Positions 13,001 through 23,923 of a DNA stretch of 64,000 bases are shown here, one piece after another. Both the position numbers and the translations under genes were made by a program. The notes beneath the pieces are model-generated. The model was given only the letters and a program-made list of their open reading frames with translations. It was not told the DNA's origin and ran no database searches. Origin of the DNA: Acanthochlamys bracteata (Eukaryota; Streptophyta; Magnoliopsida; Pandanales; Velloziaceae); NCBI GenBank assembly GCA_019914995.1, contig CM034132.1, positions 2,501-66,500 on the forward strand. The letters are read 5' to 3'. Numbering within the stretch: position 1 is the stretch's first letter; each line of letters opens with the position of its first letter.

Positions 13001-13677
13001 ATAGCATAGCAGTAAGTTAAGAGCTTTGGCATTTGAGATTTGAAAGACATGTTATGCTGTGTTGTATTGGGGATAGCCAATAAGAAGTGAAATGATTACT
13101 GACTCATTGTCTGTAAGGAGGAAGCCTCCGTCGAAATTGTCACCGAGGAAGAGGATGAGATGGGGGTGGAAGGGCAAGACGGAGGATCGGAAAGCTCTCC
13201 TCATGTACAAGTCGGTATAGAACTGCGCAGCCTCCGAGAGGAAAGATCCGGGAGAAAGCCGCGGCAGTGAGGTGCGGTCCATAAGCTAAAAAATACATCA
13301 AACCACTCGATCAATCAAACATGTATCGTTCGAGTACCCCTTAAGAGAGAGAAATGGAGAGACCTGTGGATCAGTTAGAACAGCGACGTTGAGGTGGGCT
13401 GTGCGATTAGACTGCTGCGGCATATTCATCACATCAATTGAAATCGTCAACTGCTGGAGAGAAAGGCGACAGATAATCCTAGCCTAGCTAACTAAGGTAA
13501 GCTAGAAGAGTTGTTACCTACCAAAGGAGAAAAAGAGTCAGAAGATGATGAAGGCCATGAGCAGCTGTTGCTGGTGGTGAAGAAGGCGATCATCTCGCCG
13601 TAGAGAAGGCTGACTGCCCAAGCGCAGCAAAGAAAACTCGTCAAACCACCTCTACATACGCCGCCGGCGGTTCCCAT
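10040..13677 (-). CDS. Calcineurin-like metallophosphoesterase, MPPE1/PGAP5 (Cdc1) family
   Basis: Thirteen exons splice in phase to 545 codons: 13522-13677, 13364-13453, 13104-13285, 12857-12983, 12589-12685, 11882-11941, 11699-11799, 11486-11520, 11128-11185, 10971-11045, 10734-10891, 10385-10636, 10040-10286. Metal-binding motifs are all present: TDPQ (79-82), LFLGDNFDGG (127-136), GNHD (170-173), LLTHIPLYRPD (246-256) and GHDHD (308-312). A hydrophobic segment near residues 12-33 and two C-terminal ones (about 381-395 and 512-541) predict an ER/Golgi membrane enzyme. In animals and yeast the family removes ethanolamine phosphate from GPI anchors as they leave the ER. The plant role is inferred. 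Closest remembered relative is Arabidopsis At1g53710. Exon 3 uses the donor GTCAGT, because the nearby GTAATC would break the frame. The gene looks intact. Confidence 0.93.
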
Positions 13678-14770
13678 CCTCTCCCTCTTGCTGCTGCTGC
13701 TGCTATTACACCACCGGGAAGGAGAAGGGAAGGGGCACCATCCCGATCAGGAGGTAATCAGATCTACGTCTACTTTAGCTCGAACAATTTATGTTTCTTT
13801 TCTAATTTTCTTTCTGTCCGGTAATAATTAAATCAGTTCCGATCATTTTTGGAACAGTTAGTTAAATTTTAGGCTTTACTTAACTACTTATAATTAGTTC
13901 GTTATATCAGATATACTTCTTGTTAGTTATTGGAATTACCTGATCCCACCATATTTCATTAGACATTAGTATTTTCCATAATAATTTATTGATTTATGTT
14001 AAAGTCTGCTGCGAAATGGAGTGAAGTTGAAAAGACAAAATAGTATTGTGCTCGAATTGTAAAATTCGAGCGGATGTCTTAGAGTGATTTTGATTTTTTT
14101 TTTAAAATTAAGAATATTTATGAGAGTTTTTAAAAAATAAATTTAAATTTTTTATCTAAATAAATAATAATAATAATTTACATAATTTTTAAATTTTAAA
14201 AAGTTTATAAAATATTATATAAGATTTATTAAAAATATAAAATTCAAAGTTAAAATTAAAAAATTTTGAAAAGCTAGCACTCTCAAGTTTTATCATTCTC
14301 CAATTTTTATGCCTTGTATTGTCCTATCCTAAAATTTGAAAATAGAAAGACAAAATGTAGAAAAGATAAGACACCAGAAAGCTAATTCAAAATAAAAATT
14401 TTTACTTAAATTTTCAGCCAATATACTAAAAAGTTAAATGCAATATAAAAAATTAAATCAATGGGTCTAAAATTTCTAATATATGAATTACTTTTATTTT
14501 ATTTTTTATTCATGTAAGACTAATCTAGCTGATTTTTTTATAGTAAACAATCTCTCACTTAAAAATAAATTATTTATATCTTTTTTCTCATCCGAGCACC
14601 ACTAATCTACACCAAGAGTATTCAAAACTCTTTATTTTAGACTATTACTCATAATGTGTAGACTCCATTGAATCACACTATTCAATCAGCTCACCATGCT
14701 AATAATAGGAGGCACAACATGTGTCGGTCGTTCTAAATCGCAGCATCGACTATGATTCACTTGTTGAAAA

Positions 14771-15440
14771 GATACAATATAGAAAAAAGCATCTCAAGAC
14801 AAAAATTTCATTTAACTATTCGGTCAATATATTGACAAGTTCAATACAATTTAAAATTTTAAGTCAATAGATTTAAAAGCTCTCTATTATACAAAACACT
14901 TTTCATCTTATTTTTTATCTATTTGGAACTAATCTAATCTTTTAGTTATAGTCAACAATAAAAAGGGCGTTCAATATGTATTTCAATCATATAAAAGTGC
15001 AGAAGTTTGTAAAAGTGAATTTTGAAAGTAAAGTTCGGTTGAAATTAGAGTTCGTTAGAAGTAAAGTTCGAAATGATAATTAAAATATATAACATAGAGT
15101 TTGGAATACAATATAAAAAAGACAACCTAAGACAAAGGTTTCACTTAACCGTTCGGCCAATATACGGACAAGTCTAATGCAATTTAAAACTTTTAAGTCA
15201 ATAGGTTTAAAATCTCTCTATTATATAAAACACTTTTCATCTTATTCTTTTATCTATTTGGAACTCTAATCTATTAACTATAGTCAACAACAAGAAGTGC
15301 GTTCAATATGTATTTCAATCATATGAAAGTGCAAAAGTTTGTAAAAGTGAATTTCGAAAGTAAAGTTCAGTTGGAATTAGAGTTCGTTAGAAGTAAAGTT
15401 CGAAATAGTAATTAAAATATATAAAGTAGAGTTTGGAATA
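14771..15440. repeat. Two-copy tandem duplication, ~332-base period
   Basis: The segment around 14771-15104 recurs at about 15105-15440. The phrase GTTCAATATGTATTTCAATC starts at 14969 and again at 15301, giving a period of 332. Other matching pairs are AGTTCGTTAGAAGTAAAGTT and CACTTTTCATCTTATT. A more diverged third copy may lie upstream at about 14330-14560, which shares the order of several phrases (GCCAATATACTAAAAAG, then AAATCAATGGGTCTAAAAT). Non-coding, origin unknown, possibly old transposon sequence. Confidence 0.8.
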
Positions 15441-16614
15441 AATTTTTTATGAAAATAAAGTTCGATGTGAAAGTGAAAATAAAATTCGAATGGTAACTTA
15501 AACACGTGAAATGGCCAAATTTAAAATATAGAATGAGAAAGTAGAGTTCGATACAATTGAAATAAGCCTTTACTCGGATCTATGAGACGATGAGTGGGCT
15601 CACCCTTAGATCTCTCTATGCAATCTCAACAATGCGTTGATTATTATCATCACTAGTATTGTACTATTGTTTTAGAATGTTAGCATTTCTTTTCTCTTCT
15701 TGATTCATTTATGCTTGATGATTGGTCGATATTTTTGTGATCACAGCCACGACATAAAGATACAGATATAATGGAGGATGATGATTCAGATTTTCCAAAT
15801 TCGATTTTGAAGATTCTTCTCCTTGATGATTTCATCATCGTCATCATCCCAATAGCAAAGCAAATGTGAAGAAGAAGAACAACAACAACGATTAGTTCCT
15901 TTTGGAAAATCTTTCTCTTTCTCTTCAGCCACCTAGAAGACCGAATGCGTCAGAGAGAGAATGTCAATCATTCAGGCCTTTGAGCACATCGGCTCCATGC
16001 TGGTTGTCAGCCACACACTCTCTCCCGTGAGGACTCTTCAATGCTTCTTCATCGGTGTATATAATCGTCATCCTCCGCTACAATATTAACGTGTTGTAGC
16101 CCTTCGGCCCCTCGCTATCATGCTCCACTATCTTACTTCCGAACTCAGGGATGGATTTCCTTCTTTAGCTTGATAGGAATCGCACTCTTAGCTGAGCGCG
16201 TAGGTTATGCCACAGAGTAAGCTCGCCAACCATCATCCCATGAAATTATGATGTTTTTATCATTGAAATGATAAAATTTTTAGTTTTGATTGAATGATGC
16301 AGACAGTTTAACTTGTACACTAAATTCACAGAAATATTTATACATATACCTCTCTTTCGGATAACTAACTATTGCTTATTTGAAAATCGTTAATTTGTGT
16401 TACTGTAGAATGTTGTTTCATTTTCTTTCATATACTTAATCAATTGTGTCATTTGTAACTGCAGCTCGGGTTTTTTGAATGCCACTTAAACGCAATAGAT
16501 ATGATCATTTTCATATAAATTTTGAAGAGTTGAATGATCCGTGTAGTACAACAGTCACTGTTAGATTTTATATTATCAAATATGCTATTGGTTTTAGGTT
16601 GTGCCTCTTTTTGT

Positions 16615-16836
16615 GGTAGTATTGCCCGCAGAAATAATATACATGTATTTAATAAGGTCAGATATCTGTTCACTTTTTTGTCAAATTTTATAATGTATGA
16701 ATACTACTATCATAATCACTATATTGGTAGTATTGCCCGCAGAAATAATATACATGTATTTAATAAGACTAGGTATCTATTAACTTTTTTGTCAAATTTT
16801 GTAATGTAGGAATATTACTATCATAATCACACTATG
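16615..16836 (+). repeat. 111-base tandem duplication
   Basis: GGTAGTATTGCCCGCAGAAA begins at 16615 and again at 16726. The two units stay alignable over their whole 111 bases at roughly 90% identity, ending in the shared phrase ACTATCATAATCAC. The plus-strand frame stays open through one and a half units, but I see no known protein in it. Confidence 0.85.
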
Positions 16837-18428
16837 TTGGAGCAAATGTTTGCACTTGCTGACGAATAGATTTGATGCTGTCATAGTGAAATTATTGATG
16901 TCATAATGAAGGAACTGAAAAATTCTTTTTTGATAAAATTTCTGCAGATCAAAGTAAAGCTAAAATTGTGAAATACAATGTCATAAAGACACCAAGGTAT
17001 GCTTGGAATATGAGATTGAACGTGAAAGATCTCTATAGAATCTTACAATTTGATTTCATATATTCAATGACATGTAAGAACCAATTTATATCATAGCTGA
17101 GTACATTCATGAGATAGTTGACATAGTCCTCGATATTTGTATTCATTCTTATGTAACTTATAATGGCAAAATTTGCACATGCTTACTTATCGTACATAAA
17201 ATTGTTCATCTTTCTTAAATATAAATTTTTATACTAGTGTAGATCTGTTTACAAAATAGTGTCCAATTATGAGCCTTGCCGGTCTTTGCAAAGATCACAT
17301 ATTGAAGGATTGCATGTAGCTAGTAATTATATAAATCAAAAGTATTTGGCTTTTCTGAAAGATGCAGTATTATCTGGAAAGCTTTATGCACGGGCTATTG
17401 TAGCCGTATGTTAGTTTGTATGGAATATTTAATAGATTCTGCTATAGAAATGGCTATAGAAACAGAGTCTTGATTTGTTAATGATAAATGTCTCTGTTTT
17501 TGTGTGATGACTTATGCTTACATTCGTTGAACTTTAAAAGAGTATGACTCAATGCTTGCTTGAAAACAGAGATTCCCACAAGTTTAGATGATAATTATCA
17601 CATAACATTTGTCTTTTGATCTAACAAAATTGGTGATTGAAAAGAAATCTAAGCTGTACAAGAAGAAAAAACATGAATTATAAATTTTTCTTTGAAGATT
17701 TAGACAGTGGGTTGTTGTTTATTATTTTCTAAAGCAATTGAAATGATTGTTACTATAGGAGGCTCACTTCCTGATTTATGCTGTGTATTCAGTAGAACAA
17801 GACTTATATACATATCATCAATTAAAGACTATTTGGATATGACTCAATAAGAAAACAAATTCGGTCGAAAGATCTAATAAATATAAATATAGTATCTTGC
17901 TACGTATAGGATCGAAATTTTACACTAAAAAAATTGACCAATCTTTTAAGAATTAGCATTTCATATTCATAAGCACATTATTTCAGCACTAGTCAATATA
18001 TGACTATTAAGAGAGACAAGCTGTTAAGCTTACCAAATTAGAATTCATTTAATATAATCCAAGACGAGTTGCTGATCCATTTTCAAATTGACTAGACTGT
18101 TTTTTACTTGGACATTATTTTTATGCTCTTCCACTACTAACTCGGATTTAAACTAATTTAAAGACACGGACTGGAGGGAAAAGTTTTGTTCTTGATTGAT
18201 ACTTTTAGAGACGTTTGTCAGTGTTCATAAAATAATTTTTTTTAAAATAAATGATAAAAACAAGCTTTTTTATTTTAAAAAAAATAAATATAAATAATAT
18301 AAATTTTTATGACATATTATCCTTTTATATTTTTAAAATTTTAAATAAATTATATAAAATTTAAAAAATATATATTAAAGATATGAAATGAAATGTTGAA
18401 ATAAAAAGCTCGAGAAATTTCTCTATCG

Positions 18429-18464
18429 ATGGCGGCTGCAGATGTTGAGTATCGCTGCTTCGTG
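18429..18464 (+). pseudogene. Fragment matching the N-terminus of a glycine-rich RNA-binding protein
   Basis: The first 12 codons read MAAADVEYRCFV, the usual start of plant GRP7-like glycine-rich RNA-binding proteins and the beginning of their RRM. The match then stops: the frame continues in unrelated sequence with no GGLAW, RNP1 or glycine-rich tail. A small captured or surviving 5' fragment is the likely reading. Chance cannot be excluded over 12 residues. Confidence 0.4.
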
Positions 18465-18862
18465 GTTGGAAGGGAGAGGTGTAGCATGTCTTCTGATGGA
18501 GGAAACAAAGTTTTCCTTGGATTACTAAAAAAGTCAAAACACTTTGCTTTCATTACATCAGTGTATAAACACAAACACAAACATTCCAAAAGTAGGAGGT
18601 GGAGAAGAGGGATCTTGATAGAGCAATTGAAAGAGGGATTCGGAAGGGATCAGATACCTTTTATCTCAATAAGAAAGCTTTTGCCCTCCCAGCCCTTCCT
18701 TCCTGCCTGCTTCAAATTCAATCATTCCTTTCTTTTCTTTCTGCATCAGCTTTTCCATCCCTCTGCTTTCAAGTTATAGCTGCATATATGGACGGGATGG
18801 CCGCTTGAAATACATACTGATTTCAGTAGTTAAATAAAAATAGTAGTGCTTTCAAAATAACA

Positions 18863-20458
18863 ATGGATCATTCCACCGGGGCGGTGCTTCTGCTGGCGTT
18901 GCTATGTCCATCTTGGTTTGTTTTGGTGGCAGAGGGTGCGGACCTTGGCGTCAATTGGGGTCTCAAGTCCACGCATCCACTTCCGCCTGAGATTGTCGTA
19001 CAATTGCTGAAGGATAACGGCATCTCGAAGGTGAAGCTGTTCGAAGCTGACCCTCGTGCCATGCAGGCCTTGGGGCGCACCGGCATACAGGTCATGCTCG
19101 CCCTCCCTAATGAGTTCCTCGCTCCGCTAGCTTCCTCCGTCCACAATGCTGAGCAGTGGGTCATGCAGAACATCTCACAGTTCATCTCGAACTACGGAGT
19201 AAACATCACGTACGCACATTTCCTTGAATGGAAAGTTGGCATGTTAACTAACTAGTAGTCGAATTGATCGATTGATTGATTGGTGATATATAGGTATGTT
19301 GCTGTCGGCAACGAGCCTTTCTTGAAGACCTACAAGGGCATGTTTGAAGCTACAACCTTCCCTGCCCTTCAGAACATCCAGGCCGCACTCATCAAGGCTG
19401 GGCTCTCTAGGCAGGTCAAGGTAACCGTGCCCCTCAACGCCGACGTCTACCAGAGCCCCAACGGTCTCCCTTCCGGTGGTGACTTTCGCCCTGACATACA
19501 TGACCTCATGCTCTCCATTGTCCGCTTCCTCCAGAACAACGGTGCGCCCATCACCATCAACATCTACCCATTTCTAAGCCTCTCTGCCGACCCTAACTTC
19601 CCTTTGGAGTATGCGTTCTTCGGAAACACTGCTCCCCCACTGGTGGACGGGCCCATCTCCTACACGAACGTGTTCGACGCCAACTACGACACTCTGGTGT
19701 GGGCACTGGAGAAGAACGGCTTCGGGGGCATGCCGGTAATCGTCGGGGAGATCGGGTGGCCCACTGATGGGGACTCACACGCCAACGCCAACTACGCGAG
19801 GAGGTTCAACCAGGGGCTGGTGAACAGGGTGATGCAGGGGCAGGGCACGCCCAAGCGGCCGTCGGCCCCGCCGGACATTTACGTGTTCGCCTTAATTGAT
19901 GAGGACGCCAAGAGCGTGCAGCCGGGCAACTTCGAGCGGCACTGGGGACTGCTCAATTATGACGGCAGCCTCAAATACCCTCTCGTCCTTGACAACGGGC
20001 GCAATATGGTTCCTGCCCGGGGAGTGCGCTACTTGTCTCGACAGTGGTGCGTGCTGAACCCGGAGGCCTCTATTGCTGACCCAAGCATCCAGCAGTCAGT
20101 GGCGCAGGCCTGCTCCTATGCCGACTGCACGCCCCTGGCCCCGGGGTCGTCCTGTGCGTCTCTGGACGCCAGGAGCAACATATCTTACGCGTTCAATCAA
20201 TACTTCCAGACCATGGACCAGCGCTCCGGCTCGTGCAACTTCGGGGCCAACCTATCGGTAGTCACTGGAAACGATCCCTCGCCTGTATCATCCCCATGCC
20301 ACTTCAACATCATGATCGACATCGGCAGCCACCAGCGAGCAGCAGCCCCTTCCTCTGGTGGCTCTAGCACTTCCGCAGCCTCGTCAGTTCGACAGCTGCC
20401 GGTGCTAATGATTCTCATGGCAGCATCCATGCTGCTGCAGCTGCAGACGGTCAGCTAA
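18863..20458 (+). CDS. GPI-anchored glucan endo-1,3-beta-glucosidase (GH17 + X8)
   Basis: Two exons (18863-19209, 19294-20458) join ATCAC|GTACGC to ATATAG|GTATGT and give 503 codons. Residues 1-25 are a signal peptide. The GH17 barrel runs from about 26 to 350, starting ADLGVNWG. The proton donor is in VAVGNEPFL (E123) and the nucleophile in [10 protein letters not shown] (E268). An X8/CBM43 domain with its cysteines lies at 367-451 (WCVLNP to SSPCHF), followed by a Ser/Ala-rich spacer and a hydrophobic tail (about 474-489) fitting a GPI signal. The enzyme hydrolyses callose at the cell surface or plasmodesmata. Sequence is closest to the Arabidopsis E13L5 group (At4g31140, At5g58090). Coding GC is clearly higher than in the AT-rich flanks. 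No damage seen. Confidence 0.95.
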
Positions 20459-20996
20459 TTAGTTAACTGGATATATTTATACATAAGCAGCAGAGTCAGG
20501 GAATAAAGTAGTACGGCGACTAGCTGAGGTTAGGAACAGAACACTACTCCGGTCTAATTTAGCCAACCAGCATATTATAACAGCATATATTCCAGTAGTA
20601 AAGTACATCAAATACATTGCTTGTAAATCTGATGAATTGATCCATTCCTTTTTTCCCACCCCCTCTATCTCTTCTAGGCTCTCCTCTCCCTTTTAATTAC
20701 CAATTGTAACGATGACAATACCATTTTCTTGTGAATTTATTGATACCTTTCCCTCAATGAAATGGTTGCCTCTGCTGAGTTCCTATGACGAAAGTTTAGA
20801 CGATGCTAATGCCACTGAAGCTGCTCAGACAGCATGGTCAGATATAGCTTGTAAGATGCAAATGCTCATCAGTGGAAGGATAAGTTCAAGTTGTTTTTCC
20901 CAACATCATGTTTACATGGAAGCTGACAAAACTGCAGGTCCAAAATTTATATTTACATATGCAACACCCAAAACCATTTAAAATCTTGCTCACAGA
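20459..20996. other. Spacer between GH17 gene and helicase relic
   Basis: This contains the 3' flank of the glucanase gene. A plus-strand frame of 89 codons at 20712-20981 has no recognised family and overlaps the end of the helicase relic on the other strand, so I do not call it a gene. C-terminal helicase sequence may persist here but is too eroded to place. Confidence 0.4.
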
Positions 20997-23768
20997 TTGA
21001 TGTGTATATACCTCTTCCATCTTCTCTCCAGGAATATAAAATATAGATTCTACTGAAACAATCTCAATCACTATCAGCATTTCTTTCAGACCATTTGTAA
21101 TTAGCAGCTAAGAAGTGCTCTAGAATACAGAGGATCCAATGGAAGCCTGGCCACCTGGTGTCTGGAATCTGACAAGTTTACTCATCAGTTAAAACTCCCA
21201 ACAGGAATCACTGCTCCAATGATTTAACAGTGGTTGTCCTGTTAGCAATTACAAGAGCGTTAGAGAGGAACATGTCAAGAACGTTACAAGGTGAGCAGGC
21301 TATAAAGGTAAAATCTGTAGTCATAGAGAATACGACCGCTAAAAATATAATAAAAAATGAACATAATTTTGAAGTACACTATAGCAATAAGAAAGATAAT
21401 ATTAGCCAAAAATACATTATCAGAAAACATTAAACAGGAAGATTGAGTATTCTGGCCTAGCCTTTAATAAAAATGTCAAGCAGGTGTGAGATATGTGTTC
21501 CCATGTGTTTCCTACTAATAATCATGAGCTCTATTCCACCAGACACTCATAAAATGAAGTTCAGAGTAAATAGAATATGTACTGAGTGTATCAAAACTCA
21601 CCTAGATGGCTTCTCCATAAAAGTCAAATGATGCCATCAATGCCGAGAACCTTTAGCTGTAAAACCATACTTGTGAGATTGCACCTTTTGATCTCTGGGA
21701 CTGGACCGTAGAGTCCATAAAACTATTGAATTCATTCTCAAGGTACAGCTGAAAGCATTTTCCTAGTCCCTCTCTCCCAGCAAGACCACTGATTGCAAAT
21801 TTACTTAAGGATGGCAAATATTTTTCATTTTGCGATATGTGCATCAGCGACCTTCTTTGAAGAGACTGTGCATTTGAAGTTGTCGTTATGATCAAAGAAT
21901 TCATTCCTCTTGTTGGATTGTAGGCCGGGATTAATCACATATTTGATTCCAGGTATTGTAACTGATTCTCAGCAATACTCGCTGCCAGTATCACCTTCAC
22001 ACATTAAGAAGATTATCCTTAGTATATTAACACAATAACAACAAATTTAATGAAGGGACACTAATGGAGGCTCAGCTATCAAGTTAGCGTCACTTAGTAA
22101 CTTTTTAAAATCACAGCAGCAAGTTGCTTTCTTATCTATAAACAGAGAGAAACAAGGAAAATTAAACAATAATATTTTAGCAGAATAATGCGAGATGGTA
22201 TTCTTATTATTTTATGTTTACTTCATATCAACAAATGCCTAGACCATACTTTTGGAGAGCAGACGTTGTAAGAGAAGATGCATGCTAACTTGAGTAAAAT
22301 TTTCGAATATTCAATTTACAATATGACGAGGTAGTAAGTACCTTGCAAAAACCAAGAGGAGCTAACCGAAAGGCTTTCATTTGCTGCTCTGATGGAAGAG
22401 AGGAATTGATATTTAGTGCCATAATCTTCTTACTGTCCTCAGGATGTGTCTGAAGGCGCTCATGTATAAGCCTTCCTACAGAATCATTTTCTTCTTGACC
22501 AGTGAAAATGCAAGATATCTCTAGGCCTCTCCTCTATGTGGAGCTAAAACAACAAGTCAAGGCAACCATTATAGTAAGGCAATCCAGAGAAGAAGAGGTG
22601 AAACCAGAACTGTGTCAACTAATTGCAAGCAAATTTTTACTTAGACAGCCTGGAAAGTAGTAATAACAGTTGCATTATAATAATCTGGCTCTGGTCGATA
22701 TGCATGAAGTATATCTACAGGATACTGAACATGAATAGATTTAGCACCACCAAAAGTAATCAGAGAAGCCTTTCACATCCAAGCTTGCAGACATTATAAC
22801 CAGCTTCAAGTGAGGGAGAGTAACGTTCTGGCAGGGCTTAAGATAGCTGATCTTTGAGAGATATTTTCTGGCTTGTCATGATTAGCCGCTTGTCTAGTAA
22901 CAAAATTGATCTTAGCTTTTGGACTTTTTTTCAGCAAGCATAGAAGTGCATCTTTATGAATTGTTCTTTCATGAGCTTCGTCAACAATGATGATGCTATA
23001 TTTGAACAAAAGTGAATCAAGCAATCCTTCCCTGCAAATAAGCAAAAGCCCGTAGTTGTTTGAGCATACATGGATGATTAATTCAGGCAATGCTAAGGAA
23101 TAAATAAAGAGAAAATAACTTAGGAGCAATCTGTCTGTCATGTACTTTGATTCTTGTGGAGGTACTGGTCATGTCATGTCTTCAAACCTGAAAGCATAGC
23201 CCACCATCTGTGTCCTATTAGGACGTTGCATTCTTGGGCGACACGCTTAGCAACAGTAGCAGCTGCTACTCAGCGAGGCTGGGTGACGCCGACGATCTTA
23301 CCATTCAGGCAGAATCCAGCATCGTAAAGGAGCTGGGGCAACTCTGCGTCATAGGTAATACATCATAGCATCAGTCATGCCGGTTGATTAAAATTACACT
23401 AATTAATTACTTAATCAATAAATAGGAGCCACAACGATTGCACATGTTGTCTTTCCGCTTCCTGTCTCTCCCACAATGATGAGCACGTCGTCCTCAATGC
23501 CTCTTCGACGAGTCGGCGCTCTACGGCAACGATGGGAAGGGACTTCCGACGATTCGACATCAACTAGCGCCGCTGGCGATGCTACTCTTTCTGTTGCTGC
23601 TGCTGCTTCTGTTGCTACTATGCTTCTTCCCGCCACCGGAGATGGCCACTGGCATGGGCGTCCCAACCAGGGCCGCTGATGCGAGGACCGAGGAAAAAGA
23701 GGGGTTTTAATTTTTAAAAGATGCACAAGCTTCCAATAAATAACAATAACGAAGAAAACAGAGGGCAA
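20997..23768 (-). pseudogene. Decayed DEAH-box RNA helicase, RID1/DEAH10 (DHX33-like) type
   Basis: Collinear fragments of one helicase run down the minus strand in three frames: RRKSLPIVAVERRLVEEA (~23550); LIIVGETGSGKTT with Walker A (~23460); QLLYDAGF, then IVGVTQPR followed by a stop where Arg is expected, then VAAATVAKRVAQEC (23235-23345); REGLLDSLLFKYSIIIVDEAHER (~23000); VGRLIHERLQTHPED and LPSEQQMKAF (22340-22490) with its donor kept; VILAASIAENQ (~21980); GREGLGKCFQLYLENEF (~21750); LPLDPLYSRALL (~21130); IVSVESIFYIPGEK (21000-21080). There are at least five frame breaks plus in-frame stops. Splice sites are retained, so this is a decayed genomic copy. The family acts in rRNA or pre-mRNA processing; From memory, Arabidopsis RID1 is At1g26370. 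Confidence 0.9.
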
Positions 23769-23923
23769 TTTAGGAAATTATTAACAAAGGGAAGAAGAGA
23801 GAGATGGTGCTGACGCGACCTGAACCGAAAACCCTCAAATTTGGTTTATTTTATTTTATAATCACTTAATTCATTTCATTTTAGTTAGTAGTAGTTCCTA
23901 TTCCTATTCCGATTCCGATTTAA
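23769..23923. promoter_or_regulatory. Short shared upstream region between helicase relic and TOR
   Basis: Only about 155 bases separate the 5' part of the minus-strand helicase relic from the first in-frame ATG of TOR. The TOR promoter and 5' leader must lie here or extend into the relic. A plus-strand GAGAAGAGAGAGATGG tract lies near 23790-23806. No TATA box is obvious. The arrangement suggests an ancestral bidirectional promoter now serving TOR alone. Confidence 0.4.

Larger units (their letters stand above)
13741..18428. other. Gene-poor AT-rich stretch with duplicated debris
   Basis: About 4.7 kb without a supportable gene. It holds a ~332-base tandem duplication and a 111-base tandem duplication, listed separately, and several AT-rich blocks (14080-14300, 18210-18400) like the interior of short non-autonomous elements. 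A less AT-rich patch at 15940-16230 has short open frames on the plus strand that I could not match to a family. A CTG run at 13688-13703 lies just upstream of the metallophosphoesterase start. Confidence 0.5.

Noticed and set aside
17240-17330. A plus-strand reading with VDLFTK, like the end of a Copia-type reverse transcriptase/RNase H region
   Set aside because: Only six residues fit and no integrase, RNase H, polypurine tract or long terminal repeat is visible nearby; not enough to name an element.
18465-18779. Continuation of the open frame starting at 18429 as a real 116-residue protein
   Set aside because: After the first 12 residues it has no family similarity, is Lys/Phe/Leu-rich in an AT-rich region, and overlaps the glucanase upstream region.
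20712-20981. Plus-strand open frame of 89 codons
   Set aside because: No recognisable family, and it overlaps the C-terminal part of the helicase relic on the other strand.
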